DNA from: DASRJG01 sp964647625
GTDB lineage: Bacteria; Acidobacteriota; Polarisedimenticolia; Polarisedimenticolales; DASRJG01
Reading direction: 5' to 3'
Assembly: GCA_964647625.1 (NCBI GenBank)
Contig: CAZYHZ010000002.1
Location: 62,001 to 126,000 of the forward strand
Length of the DNA: 64,000 nucleotides
The position numbers and the translations under genes are program-made. The notes beneath the pieces were generated by a model. It searched no databases. It saw only the letters and a list, made by a program, of their open reading frames with translations, and was not told where the DNA came from. Positions 1 through 9,707 of the stretch are shown here, piece after piece; positions within the stretch are counted from its first letter, which is position 1; each line of letters opens with the position of its first letter.

Positions 1-480
1 TCGCAGGCGTTCGACGCGCTGGCGCGGAATCTCGAAAAGGCGCCGACCCAGGCGGAGCGCGACGCCATCGAGTGGCAGGACGTCGAGGCGGAGCCGCCCG
101 GATTCGTCGTCCTCTACCGGTACCGCGAGGCGCCCCACCTGAATGTCACCTTTCAGTCCGACTTCTCCACACGGCTCGCGCCCCAGCCCGGCGCGAAGGT
201 CCTTTATGCCCGTACGACGATCGTCGCGGAAAAGGACGAGGTGCGGAAGCTGGCCATTGGATACAGCGACGAGGTGAGTGTGTTCCTGAACGGCAGCATC
301 CTCTACCGCGGCCGCAGCCCCCAGAGCTTCCGCGACCCCGGCTTTCTCGGGATCGTGAGCGCCGACGACGACGCGGTCTGGCTGCCGCTCAAGAAGGGAC
401 CCAACGAGCTGATGCTCGCCGTCAGCGAGCTGGGCGGTGGATGGGGGTTCGTGTGCAGGCTCGCCGAATCGGCGAGCTGA
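1..480 (+). CDS. C-terminal part of a secreted-type protein with beta-sandwich tail (partial)
   Basis: The open frame begins before the window and ends with TGA at 478-480, leaving about 159 residues. The visible part has alternating hydrophobic strands and short motifs such as VFLNGSILYRG and PNELMLAVSELGGGWGF. That pattern resembles the jelly-roll accessory domains found at the ends of glycoside hydrolases and related extracellular enzymes. No catalytic motif is visible, so the main activity must lie upstream. The family is not recognised with certainty. An internal ATG-like start near 241 is unlikely to be real because the frame is open with similar codon use all the way to base 1. Confidence 0.6.
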   Translation, partial: SQAFDALARNLEKAPTQAERDAIEWQDVEAEPPGFVVLYRYREAPHLNVTFQSDFSTRLAPQPGAKVLYARTTIVAEKDEVRKLAIGYSDEVSVFLNGSILYRGRSPQSFRDPGFLGIVSADDDAVWLPLKKGPNELMLAVSELGGGWGFVCRLAESAS

Positions 481-605
481 CGCCCGCTCGCCTCGCGCCA
501 TAAGTCTCGAGTTTTGCGCGTCCCCGGGCCATTCGGCGCGCTCGCTTGATTCGGGCGACCGGCGACCCAAATTTATCCGATGCAGCGAGCCTCGGGGAGG
601 GTGCA

Positions 606-1313
606 GTGCGGGCATCGGTATGGACGGCATGGGGGGTCGTCATCGTCTCGATGATGTCCGGGTCCTCCCACGCGTCGGAGCCGCAGTCCGGAAGCATCGA
701 GGGCACCGTCACGGTCAATCGAAAGATCGCGGCCGCCCCGATGCGATTCAACGCCTATCCGGATGCCGCCGATCCCAGGGCGCGGCGCTCGCACGAGCCC
801 GCGCGTGTCGACGAGCGACAGAACGTGGTGATCTACCTCGCGAACGTCGCATCGCGGCAGGCCCCCCCGCCGTCGGCCCCGGCTGTGATCCGCCAGGAAG
901 ACGAGACGTTCTTGCCGCACGTCCTGCCGATCGTCAAGGGGGCGACGGTAGAGTTCGTCAACGAGGATCCGCTTTACCACAACGTCTTCTCGCTCTCGCG
1001 CGCGGCGACGTTCGACCTCGGGCGACTCCCCCGCGGCTCGTCGAAGTCGGTGCGGTTCGATCGGAGCGGGCTGGTCAAGGTCTTCTGCCACATCCATTCC
1101 GACATGAGCGCTTCGATCCTGGTGCTCGACAATCCTTATTTCGTCGTGCCCGATGCACAGGGGCATTACCGGCTCGACGGCGTCCCTCCCGGCGAGTACA
1201 CCGCCGTCGCCTGGCACGAGCGGGCGAACCCCGTCAGTAAGGTCATCCGGATCGCCGCCGGGCAGACGGCCACGGTCGATTTCAGCGTTCCCGTGACCGA
1301 AGAGAACCCGTGA
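606..1313 (+). CDS. Cupredoxin-like (plastocyanin-type) periplasmic protein
   Basis: A GTG start at 606 is preferred because GGGGAGGG lies 4-5 nt upstream and the protein then begins with a signal-peptide-like segment ending near SSHAS. A longer frame to 546 is open but adds no recognisable signal. The middle has the cupredoxin pattern: a strand with VEFVNEDPLYHNVFSLS supplying one His, then VKVFCHIHSDM supplying Cys and further His and Met ligands of a type-1-like copper site. The C-terminal part (DGVPPGEYTAVAWHE) is a carboxypeptidase-regulatory-like beta-sandwich. This combination is often annotated as methylamine-utilisation or plastocyanin-like protein. Its TGA overlaps the GTG of the kinase gene that follows, so the two are probably translationally coupled. 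Confidence 0.75.
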   Translation: MRASVWTAWGVVIVSMMSGSSHASEPQSGSIEGTVTVNRKIAAAPMRFNAYPDAADPRARRSHEPARVDERQNVVIYLANVASRQAPPPSAPAVIRQEDETFLPHVLPIVKGATVEFVNEDPLYHNVFSLSRAATFDLGRLPRGSSKSVRFDRSGLVKVFCHIHSDMSASILVLDNPYFVVPDAQGHYRLDGVPPGEYTAVAWHERANPVSKVIRIAAGQTATVDFSVPVTEENP

Positions 1314-3571
1314 AAGGCCGTGCCCTGCTGGCGCGCTGGGGACTGCGCGCGAAGCTGGTTCTCTTCGGAACGCTCTTGACCGTCGCGACGGTCGGTCTGT
1401 CGTTCGCGGCATTGAGCGTCGAGATCCGGAGATCGACGCGTCACCTTCTCGAAGACCAGCTCGGCCGGCAGCAGCGGCTCGTATTGGGGCGCGAGAAGCG
1501 GCGTCTCGAGGAGCTGGTGCGGATCTCTTCACTGATGTCCGAGAACCCGACGCTGCGAGCCGCGATGGAGACCTACCGGTCGGAATCCGAAGGCGGCGCC
1601 TCGGACCGGATCGATCTCGTCGCGACCATTCAATCGGAAACCGACAAGCTCGCCCGCGGGCTGGCGCGCGATCTGTTCGTCGTGTCGGACGCCCAAGGCC
1701 GCCTGCTCGCCTCGAGCGATCCGCGCCGCGACGCCGGGCTTCGCGGCTCGGCGCTGCCGTCCGCTCGCATCGTGCGGCGTGCGCTCGACGGCACGCTCCC
1801 GGTCGGCGATTCGAACGTCGGCATTCTCTCCGTCGGAGACGAGACCTACCAGGTGGGCTGCGTCCCGATCCTGCTGCAGGGGTTCGTCATCGGCACTCTG
1901 ACGCTGGGAGATCGCCTCGACGGAGCATTCGCCGCGAGCAGCCGTGACACCCTCGGTGGCGATGTGGTCGTCACCGTCGGTGAGCGGATCGCCGGAACGA
2001 CGCTCGGAGGGCCCGTCACCGGGCTCGCGCGGGACTCGGGGCCGATCGCGCGCCTGACGATCGCCGGCGACGAGTACGTGGCCGCGCCGCTCGTCCTCGG
2101 CACCGCCGACGACGGGCGTCCCGTCACGATCTACCTGCTGCAGTCATTGTCCGCCGCTCTCGCCCCGTCCTATCGATCGATGGGAGCGGCCTTCATCCTG
2201 ATCGGCGCGCTGGCGGTCCTCGCGGGAGCAGCCGCCGCATGGAGCATCTCCACATCGATCCTCCGCCCGCTCGACTCGTTCGTGCGGTACCTCGGGCGCC
2301 AGACGGAGCCCGCGCGGCGTCACGAGGCCTTCGATGCCGCCGGTGCGGGCCCCGAGGTTCAGCTTCTGAACGATACCTACTCTCGCCTCATCGAGGCCGT
2401 CGATCGCCACGCACAGGAAGAGATCGGGCGAATCGAGCGTCTCAAGGAATCCGAGAAGCTCGCCGCCCTGGGGCGCATGCTCTCCGGGGCGGCCCACGAG
2501 ATCAACAACCCCTTGACCGGCGTCATCGGGAACGCACAGCTCATGCTCGCCCGGGGCGCTGCGGATCCCTACGTCCGCGATCGTGCCGAGAGGATCTATC
2601 GCGAGGCGCAGCGCATCGTGGCTCTCGTGCGCAACCTTCTCAAGGTCGCCCACCGCGAAGCCGCCGTGCGAGGCGTCGTGGACCTGAACCGGGTCGTCCG
2701 CGAGACGATCGAGCTGCGCCGCCACGATTTCGTGGGGGCCGGCGTCCGGATCGACCTCGATCTCACCGACGAGCGGACTCGGCTGTTCGGAAGCGAGCTC
2801 GAGCTGCAACAGGTCGTCCTCAACATCGTGAACAACGCGCTCGATGCGATCAAGGAATCTCCGCGCTCCGAAGCCCTGCTCGCGGTCCGTACGCGGGTGG
2901 CCGGCGACGCGGTGGCGCTCGAGATCCGGGACAATGGCCCCGGCATCCGCGAGCCGGAGAGGGTCTTCGAGCATTTTTACACCACGAAGGACGTCGGCAA
3001 GGGAACCGGGCTGGGCCTGAGCATCGCCCACGCAATCGTCCGCGCGCACGGTGGATCGATCGAGGCCGCGAACGATCCCGAAGGGGGTGCGCGGTTCACG
3101 ATCACGATCCCGACGACCGCGAGCGGGGCACCCGAGACGCCGGCAGGCGTCACGCCGGCTCCTCCGCTCAAGACACCGGCGCGCTTGTCGGGATCTGTGC
3201 TGCTGGTGGACGACGAGCCGCTCGTGCTCGAATTCGAGGCGGAGATCCTGCGCGACCTCGGGGCGTCGGTGGAATTGGCGCGCAACGGAGACGAGGCGAT
3301 CGCGATGCTCGAGCGGCGCGCGTTCGACGTCGTGGTCTCGGATCTGAAGATGCCCGGCGGCGTCTCGGGACAGGATGTGTTCCTCTGGGCGACGGCGAAC
3401 CGGCCGGAGACCGCCCGGCAGTTCGTCTTCGTCACCGGCGACACCGCCTCGGATGCAACACGTGAGTTCTTGCAGGGCGCCGGGCAGCGCTGCGTCCTGA
3501 AGCCGTTCTCGAGGGACGAGCTGATCGCAGCCATTCGAGAGGTGCTGGATGCGCCGCCGGCCGCGGGCTGA
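1310..3571 (+). CDS. Hybrid sensor histidine kinase with C-terminal receiver domain
   Basis: Two-component kinase of 753 residues. A first membrane helix (about residues 14-36) and a second (about 290-315) flank a periplasmic sensor region of dCache-like size. A HAMP-like linker follows. The HisKA motif AAHEINNP places the phospho-acceptor at His396. The ATPase domain shows NIVNNALDAI (N box), IRDNGPGI (G1) and GKGTGLGLSIAHAIV (G2). A receiver domain follows, beginning LLVDDEP, with the acceptor Asp at about residue 678 in VVVSDLKMPGG. The GTG start overlaps the stop of the cupredoxin gene, and the end overlaps the porin-like gene by 23 nt, so all three probably form one operon. No DNA-binding output partner is adjacent. 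Confidence 0.93.
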   Translation: MKGRALLARWGLRAKLVLFGTLLTVATVGLSFAALSVEIRRSTRHLLEDQLGRQQRLVLGREKRRLEELVRISSLMSENPTLRAAMETYRSESEGGASDRIDLVATIQSETDKLARGLARDLFVVSDAQGRLLASSDPRRDAGLRGSALPSARIVRRALDGTLPVGDSNVGILSVGDETYQVGCVPILLQGFVIGTLTLGDRLDGAFAASSRDTLGGDVVVTVGERIAGTTLGGPVTGLARDSGPIARLTIAGDEYVAAPLVLGTADDGRPVTIYLLQSLSAALAPSYRSMGAAFILIGALAVLAGAAAAWSISTSILRPLDSFVRYLGRQTEPARRHEAFDAAGAGPEVQLLNDTYSRLIEAVDRHAQEEIGRIERLKESEKLAALGRMLSGAAHEINNPLTGVIGNAQLMLARGAADPYVRDRAERIYREAQRIVALVRNLLKVAHREAAVRGVVDLNRVVRETIELRRHDFVGAGVRIDLDLTDERTRLFGSELELQQVVLNIVNNALDAIKESPRSEALLAVRTRVAGDAVALEIRDNGPGIREPERVFEHFYTTKDVGKGTGLGLSIAHAIVRAHGGSIEAANDPEGGARFTITIPTTASGAPETPAGVTPAPPLKTPARLSGSVLLVDDEPLVLEFEAEILRDLGASVELARNGDEAIAMLERRAFDVVVSDLKMPGGVSGQDVFLWATANRPETARQFVFVTGDTASDATREFLQGAGQRCVLKPFSRDELIAAIREVLDAPPAAG

Positions 3572-4640
3572 TCTGCCCTTCGCCACGTGGGCGCTCGGCG
3601 CCGCGCTCACGCTCGCGCCGGCCGCCGCTGCGGGCGAGGAGAGGGTGGCCGCCGGGGGCTTAGGCGACCTCGAAGGCTGGGCGACCGATTCGCAGTCGGA
3701 ATTCCCAGGGCGCGGCGAGGGAGACCCTTCGGGCAGCGCGCGTCTTCGCGCGTGGCTCGCCGCCGATCTGGGCGCGAGCTTCGAGCTCTACGCGCAGGGT
3801 CGCATCGAAGGGGGTCGCGCGAGCGTCGCGTCGACGACGGGGCCGGAGCTCGAGCAGGGATACCTCCGGTATTCGTTCGGCGGCTCGAGCCGGTTCGTGC
3901 TGGAGGCGGGACGGATCGTGTCACCGATCGGCAACTTCCCCAGGCGATACTTCTCGAGCGTCAATCCCCTCATCGGAGCGCCGGTCGGCTACACCTCCGG
4001 CAACCCGGACGGCGTACGCCTGAGCGGCTGGGCCGGACTGTTCGATTTCACGGTCGCCGCCGTCGACCGCCCGTGGACCTATGGAGCCGACGTCCCCGCG
4101 CCGGGTCGAGCGTTCCGTCCGGCCGTGGCGTTCGGCGTCACCCCGACCACCGGCCTGCGGCTCGGTGTGTACGGAACGCACGGCCCCTACATCGACGGGA
4201 TCGACGACGCGCATCAAACCGTCGCCGGCTTCGATCTTCATTTCAGCCGGGGCTACTTCGTCCTGAACGGCGATGCATCGCGCTCGCGCTACGAGATCCC
4301 GGAGGGAGCCGAATCGGTCGATGGGCGAACGATCTGGCTGGAGCCCGTCTACACGGTGCATCCCCGGGTCTTCCTCGCGGCGCGGATCGAATCCAGCGAC
4401 CTCGTCTACGTCGACATGGAGGACGGCGAATGGGAGGCAGAGCGCCTCCGCCTGTTCGACGTTGAGGCGGGCGTGGGCGTTCGTATTTTGCCCTCGCTCC
4501 TGGCGAAGATCACCTACCGCCGCACGCACTGGACGATCGACGACGCGGCCCTTCGCGAGGAGTATCCGGACGGGTACGCGCTGGCGGGGCAGGTCTCTTA
4601 CACATTCGACATCGACGGATGGTTCCGCAAGCGCAGATAG
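3549..4640 (+). CDS. Outer-membrane porin-like beta-barrel protein
   Basis: The 363-residue product starts with a signal peptide (RRRPR, a hydrophobic stretch, then APAAAAGEE). The rest is a succession of amphipathic strands, for example FELYAQGRIEGGRAS, RFVLEAGRIVSPIGNF, GLRLGVYGTHG and AKITYRRTHWTI, ending in an aromatic-rich strand VSYTFDIDGWF. This is the layout of an outer-membrane barrel related to phosphate-selective or general porins. It starts inside the end of the kinase gene (23-nt overlap). The operon suggests that a copper protein, a sensor and an outer-membrane channel work together, possibly in metal or redox-linked uptake; this last step is inference. Confidence 0.7.
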   Translation: MRRRPRADLPFATWALGAALTLAPAAAAGEERVAAGGLGDLEGWATDSQSEFPGRGEGDPSGSARLRAWLAADLGASFELYAQGRIEGGRASVASTTGPELEQGYLRYSFGGSSRFVLEAGRIVSPIGNFPRRYFSSVNPLIGAPVGYTSGNPDGVRLSGWAGLFDFTVAAVDRPWTYGADVPAPGRAFRPAVAFGVTPTTGLRLGVYGTHGPYIDGIDDAHQTVAGFDLHFSRGYFVLNGDASRSRYEIPEGAESVDGRTIWLEPVYTVHPRVFLAARIESSDLVYVDMEDGEWEAERLRLFDVEAGVGVRILPSLLAKITYRRTHWTIDDAALREEYPDGYALAGQVSYTFDIDGWFRKRR

Positions 4641-4819
4641 CTCTGCGCCCTCCCCCGCCCGAGGAGTCGGCGTTTTCCGTCAAGAAATATTTCGTGCGGT
4701 GCTGTGAAAGCTGTCCGTCGCTTTCGGCGGGTCAGCGAACCCCGGCCTGGCGTCTTTGAAGGTTCTCGGCAGGGTCGTTCGTTGACCGTCGCCGGTGCGG
4801 CACCGAGCTTTGCGTCACC

Positions 4820-5953
4820 ATGAAAAAACTCGCGCCGATCCGGACCGCATTCGCAGCCGCCCTCTTGACGGCCGCGTTCGTCAGCGTCCCGGCAGCCGGG
4901 CCGTTCCAGGTTCGTCGCGCGACGACGGCCGCGGGAGTGCTCAGCGCACCGCCGGTCGCCACGATCGCGACCGCGCCGTACGACGGAGAGCCGATTCCGG
5001 CGGGAGGCTTGAATTACTACTACGGCGTCTACGACGGCTCCGGAAACCCACTCGCCATCTCCATGGCGGCCATCGCAGCCACGCAGACGGTTCGGATCGG
5101 ATTCGACGACGGCAATCCGACCTCCGCCCCGGTCGCCGCGCTCGCGTCGACGGTGACCGTCGCACCCGCGACGATCCAGGCGAACGGAATCGAGACGGCC
5201 GGCATCACGATCACGCCCCGAGATGCGAACGGCGTGCTGCTCGGTCGCGGCCTGACCATCGCGATCGATCCGGCGGTCCTCTGGCCCGCGCAGCTGTCGG
5301 GCTCGGTCACCGATCTCGGCACCGGGATCTACACCGCGACGGCGGTCTCGTCGGTCGCCGGCATCGCGACGGTGCGGGTCCTGGTCGAGGGAGTCAGCCT
5401 TGCCACGATGCCGACGATCACCGTCACGCCCATCGATCCGGCGGGCTCCTTGCGCGATCTTGCGGTTCAGCAGCTCGGCAGCCTGACGGGCGCCGGCGGT
5501 CCGCTTGCCGGGCTGGCTGCCGAAGCGGGCAGCGGAACGACTCAGAACGCGTCGATCACCACGGCGATCGGCGAGGCGAACAATGCGCTCTCGTACCTCG
5601 TGAACAACCCGTCCCAGGACGACAGCACCCTGAAGAGTCGCCTCAATGCCGCAGTGGTCGATCTCATGAACGTTCAGTCGCAGCCAGGAACGGTCGACCC
5701 GGTCGACCTACGGGATGCGCTGGACGACCTGATGGGCGTGGCTCGGCTGGTCGCCCTCTGGCACATTCAGCAGGCGGAGACCGTCTGCGGCGCGTGCGAC
5801 GGATCCGGCAATCCGCCCAAAGTTTGTGGTGCCGACACGGAGCTCGCGACGGCCGACGCCCTGCGTGCCGCCACGAATCCTCAGTGGACCTCGATCGTCG
5901 ACCACTACGCCTCCGCCGTCACGCTCGCGCTGAAGGCCGTCAGTTCCTGCTGA
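4820..5953 (+). CDS. Secreted protein with invasin/Ig-like domain
   Basis: A clear signal peptide (MKKLAPIRTAFAAALLTAAF) starts this 377-residue protein. Residues about 100-200 carry an Ig-like fold of the invasin (Big-1) type: STVTVAPATIQANG, then TAGITITPRDANGVLLG, then GTGIYTATAVSSVAG. The last third is helical and ends with a cysteine-containing segment (CGACDGSGNPPKVCG) and a terminal Cys. No catalytic motif is visible. It follows the porin gene after 179 nt, so it may have its own promoter. A GC-rich hairpin followed by a T run lies just downstream at 5988-6021. Confidence 0.65.
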   Translation: MKKLAPIRTAFAAALLTAAFVSVPAAGPFQVRRATTAAGVLSAPPVATIATAPYDGEPIPAGGLNYYYGVYDGSGNPLAISMAAIAATQTVRIGFDDGNPTSAPVAALASTVTVAPATIQANGIETAGITITPRDANGVLLGRGLTIAIDPAVLWPAQLSGSVTDLGTGIYTATAVSSVAGIATVRVLVEGVSLATMPTITVTPIDPAGSLRDLAVQQLGSLTGAGGPLAGLAAEAGSGTTQNASITTAIGEANNALSYLVNNPSQDDSTLKSRLNAAVVDLMNVQSQPGTVDPVDLRDALDDLMGVARLVALWHIQQAETVCGACDGSGNPPKVCGADTELATADALRAATNPQWTSIVDHYASAVTLALKAVSSC

Positions 5954-5987
5954 GACGCCCGTCTCAAAGACCCCAGACTGGTCGCGC

Positions 5988-6021
5988 CGGCCGCAAATCT
6001 GTCGCGGCCGAGGCCCTTTTT
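5988..6021 (+). terminator. Possible intrinsic terminator
   Basis: CGGCCGC (5988-5994) pairs with GCGGCCG (6004-6010) across a 9-nt loop, and a run of five T follows at 6017-6021. The T run is separated from the stem by 6 nt, so termination may be weak. It lies 35 nt after the Ig-like protein gene. A perfect 7-bp inverted repeat TGAGACG/CGTCTCA with a 2-nt centre also covers the stop codon at 5951-5966. Confidence 0.4.
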
Positions 6022-6120
6022 CTGTCCCTTGTCCCCTTGGCGGGCTCGCCGTATAGATAGGGCTTTCGCGGGGGCGGGAGTTTTCGGACGGCTGGCGCCA
6101 TCGGCGCCCTTTGGAGTTGC

Positions 6121-9100
6121 ATGCGGCGCACTGGACCCCGCGCGACATGGCTGACCTTCCTGTCGCTCGCCGTGATCGCGTGCGCGTTCGTCCCCTCTCG
6201 AGCGCAAACGACCGTTTGGGTGGCGCCCTGTGCGGGTACGGGAACGGGGACCCAAGCCAACCCCTATTGCAAGATCCAGACGGCGATCTGCGCGATCAAG
6301 ACCGTCGGCGGCACGATCAACGTGACGCCGGGGACTTACCACGAAGCGATCCGCGTCACGGCCAACATCAATATCGTGTCCACGGACGGCCCGTCTGTGA
6401 CCATCCTCGACGCGACGGGCAAGCCGTGTCCCACGGCGGACTTCTGCACCATCGGCACCGAGCCCAATTGCTCCGCGGTCTACTTCCCCTCGGCCGCCGG
6501 CAACAACAGCCGGATCGAGGGCATCCGCATCACGGGCGGGGGCGGAAAGGATCAGACCGCGTTCGGAGCGAAGATCGGCGCGGGCATCCTCATCTTCGGG
6601 TCGTCGCCGACGATCACCCGAAACGAGATCGTCAGCAACGTCCTCAGCCATCCCTCCTTCCTCCTGTTTTACGGAGGCGGGATTTACATCAACGCGACGA
6701 GCGCGACGAGCCCGCCCCGGCCGGTCATCACCAACAACCTCATTCAATCGAACGTCGCCGATCCGCCGAACGGCAGCCTCACGGCCTACTCCTTTGCCGA
6801 CGGCGGAGGCATCTACATCGGCTACAACTCGGCGCCGACCCTCACGTCGAACACCCTTCGCTCGAACAAGGCCGGCGACCCGGCGAAAGCGCTGCAGTTC
6901 AGCAAGGGCGGCGGCGTCGCGAATTTCAGCCGCGTCACGGTCGCCGACACCAAGATCCAGCGCAACTACATCACGGCCAATACGGTGGGTGTCGTCGGGG
7001 GCGGCCTCGATTTCACCAAGTACACCAGCGCGACCATCGAGCCCTCCCGGGGGACCGCGAGCGAGAACCTGATCGACCTCAACGTCGCCAACGACGGCGG
7101 CGGGGTCGATACCGACGATACGAAAGCGAAGCTCTACAACAACACGATTCACAACAACTCCGCGCGCACGGGTGGTGAGGGCGGCGGCGTCTACTGCATT
7201 CAGCCCGACGCGGCCGGGGACGTGGTGGAGCTCGCCAACAACCTCATCACGGGCAACCACATCAGCGGGCTGGCTGCGACCGGAGGCGGGCTTGCGGTCG
7301 ACCCCTTGACCTCGCCGATCGTGCGGTCCAACGACATCTGGGGCAACACGCCTTCGAACGTCGGCGGATCGCGCTCGGACGCCGACTACATCGGGCTCAA
7401 CAACAACGTGTCGATCGATCCGATGTACGTCGCGCCGAACGCCTCCACTCCCGACTACCACCTGCTGGCGGCAAGCCCGGTGATCGATGCGGGGGACAAC
7501 ACGGGCGTGACGGCGACGGTCGACTACGACGGCGCACCGCGCATTCAGGACGCGCATTACAGCGGCGTCGCGAACGTCGACATTGGCGCCTACGAGTACT
7601 CACCCGACTTCGACGGGGACGGCATTCCGGACTACCAGGACCCGGACATGGACAATGACGGGGTCTTGAACGCCGCCGATTGCGCTCCGCTCACCCGTGC
7701 GATCTCGCAGGCGCCCGCGCAAGTCGTTGCGACGGTCCGGGTGAACAAGTCCGGCTCCACCGCGGTTCTCAGCTGGCTGCACTCGTTCCAGGCGCCGACT
7801 TACAACGTCTACCGTGGATCGAGGGGAAGCGCGCCCTTCGCGTACAACGAGACTTGCTTCGCCACCGAGAACATCACCCGCACCGTCAATGACGCCGCCG
7901 TGCCGCCCTCGGGGACGACGTATTACTACATCGTCAGCGGCCGGAACGTCTGCGGGGAGTCCGCGGCGGTCACGGGCCTGCCGGGAGGCGATCACAGCCC
8001 CGCCGCCCAGTGCGCGACGGCGAACCGGCAAAGCGACTCCGATACGCCACGAGATCTCGGGGACAATTGCCCGGCGTCGACGAACGCGACACAGGGCGAC
8101 GCCGACGGAGACTCGGTCGGCGATGCCTGCGACAACTGCTTGACCGTGGTGAACGTCGATCAAGCGGACTCGGACGGCGATGGGCTCGGCGATGCGTGCG
8201 ACAACTGCCCGTTCGTCGCGAACCCCGGGCAGGAAGACAGCAATCATGACGGCGTCGGGGACGCCTGTGCGTGCGGCTCGGGCACCTGCGACGATCACAA
8301 CCCGTGCACCACCGACACGTGCTCGGTGGTGAGCGGCTGCTCGCATACGAACAACACCGCCTCGTGCAACGACGGAAACGCGTGCACGACGAACGACACC
8401 TGCAGCGGCGGCACCTGCCACGGCGGTCCCGCGCCGAATTGCGACGACGGCAACATCTGTACGGACGACTCCTGCAATCCGGCCAGCGGCTGCGTCCACG
8501 CCGCCAACACGGCGCCCTGCGATGACGGCAACGTGTGCACGACCGTGGACCAATGCCAAGCCGGAGTCTGTCGAGGCGGTGTCGGGCTCACCTGTGACGA
8601 CGGCAACCCGTGCACGGACGACTTTTGCGACCAGATCTTGGGCTGCGAGAACTTCAACAACTACGCGCCCTGCGATGACGGGAGCCCCTGCACGGGTGAC
8701 GATACCTGCTTCGAGGGAACCTGCTACGGCAGCACATGGGTCTGCGACGACGGCAACCCCTGCACGGACGACCTTTGCGATGTCAGCAACGGAAGCTGCT
8801 TCTATTATCAGAACACGGCGGCCTGCAACGACGGCAACGTCTGCACGAGCAACGACACGTGCTTCGGAGGGACCTGCCAGGGAACGCCGTCGCTGAACTG
8901 CGACGACGGCAACCCCTGCACGGACGACTCGTGCAATCCGCAGAGCGGCTGCGTGCACACCAACAACACCGCGCCGTGCCAGGACGGCAACGCCTGCACG
9001 ACCGGAGATACCTGCGGCGCCGGGGCCTGCCACGCCGGGGGCCCGATCAGCTGCAACGACGGCAACCCGTGCACGGATGACTCGTGCAATCCCCAGACGG

Positions 9101-9570
9101 GCTGCGTGCACGCCAACAACACCGCGCCGTGCGACGACGGCAGCGTCTGCACGGCCGGGGATACCTGCTCGGGCGGAACCTGCCAGGGCACTCCCTCGCT
9201 GAACTGCGACGACGCCGATGCCTGCACGGGCGATACCTGCGACCCGGTCGCGGGCTGCGTCCACACCCCCCTTCCCCTCGAGATCCGCGGTCTCACGTTC
9301 ACGAACAAGGTCACTTTGAGCTGGACGACCGAGCCGTCGGCGTCCGATTACGACGTCGTGCGCGGCAAGCTGGCCACGCTGCCGGTCGGGGCCTCTCCGG
9401 CCGACGAGGCTTGCTTCGACGACCTGTCGTCCACGACGCTGGGCGACTCGCAGACGCCCCCCGCAGGATCCGGATTCTGGTATCTGTCGCGAGGCGAGGG
9501 CTCGTGCGGCATCGGAACCTACGGGACCAGGACCGGCGGACAAACGCGATCGACGACTACGTGCCCATAG
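6121..9570 (+). CDS. Large secreted beta-helix / thrombospondin-3 / Cys-rich repeat protein
   Basis: The 1149-residue product has a signal peptide ending near PSRAQ. Residues about 30-495 form a right-handed parallel beta-helix with many NNLI, GGGIYI and NTIHNNS turns, ending in DIGAYEYSPD, the junction known from choice-of-anchor Q proteins. A fibronectin-like unit (about 530-620) lies between two clusters of thrombospondin type-3 calcium loops (DSDGDGLGDACDNCP type). About ten cysteine-rich units of the form CDDGNPCTDDSCNP..GCVHTNNT follow (about 715-1045). The end is a fibronectin-like module closing with CGIGTYG and a terminal CP. GGAG precedes the ATG by a few bases. It is probably a surface-anchored or released adhesin or matrix protein; no enzyme active site was seen. 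Confidence 0.85.
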   Translation: MRRTGPRATWLTFLSLAVIACAFVPSRAQTTVWVAPCAGTGTGTQANPYCKIQTAICAIKTVGGTINVTPGTYHEAIRVTANINIVSTDGPSVTILDATGKPCPTADFCTIGTEPNCSAVYFPSAAGNNSRIEGIRITGGGGKDQTAFGAKIGAGILIFGSSPTITRNEIVSNVLSHPSFLLFYGGGIYINATSATSPPRPVITNNLIQSNVADPPNGSLTAYSFADGGGIYIGYNSAPTLTSNTLRSNKAGDPAKALQFSKGGGVANFSRVTVADTKIQRNYITANTVGVVGGGLDFTKYTSATIEPSRGTASENLIDLNVANDGGGVDTDDTKAKLYNNTIHNNSARTGGEGGGVYCIQPDAAGDVVELANNLITGNHISGLAATGGGLAVDPLTSPIVRSNDIWGNTPSNVGGSRSDADYIGLNNNVSIDPMYVAPNASTPDYHLLAASPVIDAGDNTGVTATVDYDGAPRIQDAHYSGVANVDIGAYEYSPDFDGDGIPDYQDPDMDNDGVLNAADCAPLTRAISQAPAQVVATVRVNKSGSTAVLSWLHSFQAPTYNVYRGSRGSAPFAYNETCFATENITRTVNDAAVPPSGTTYYYIVSGRNVCGESAAVTGLPGGDHSPAAQCATANRQSDSDTPRDLGDNCPASTNATQGDADGDSVGDACDNCLTVVNVDQADSDGDGLGDACDNCPFVANPGQEDSNHDGVGDACACGSGTCDDHNPCTTDTCSVVSGCSHTNNTASCNDGNACTTNDTCSGGTCHGGPAPNCDDGNICTDDSCNPASGCVHAANTAPCDDGNVCTTVDQCQAGVCRGGVGLTCDDGNPCTDDFCDQILGCENFNNYAPCDDGSPCTGDDTCFEGTCYGSTWVCDDGNPCTDDLCDVSNGSCFYYQNTAACNDGNVCTSNDTCFGGTCQGTPSLNCDDGNPCTDDSCNPQSGCVHTNNTAPCQDGNACTTGDTCGAGACHAGGPISCNDGNPCTDDSCNPQTGCVHANNTAPCDDGSVCTAGDTCSGGTCQGTPSLNCDDADACTGDTCDPVAGCVHTPLPLEIRGLTFTNKVTLSWTTEPSASDYDVVRGKLATLPVGASPADEACFDDLSSTTLGDSQTPPAGSGFWYLSRGEGSCGIGTYGTRTGGQTRSTTTCP

Positions 9571-9707
9571 CCCTCTGCTGTGGGATCTCCGCGGCACAGT
9601 TCCATTCGTTGACTTCTGTCCCCCGCTTCTTGTAAAACCGGGTTCAAGGGGTGCGATGCTCATCGCAGCTCTGCGATGTATTCGCGCCGATGGCCGGGGG
9701 GACGATC

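Noticed and set aside
7600..9663. A 687-codon minus-strand open frame
   Set aside because: Antisense to the Cys-rich repeats of the gene at 6121; composition is Arg/Ala/Val with no signal or domain.
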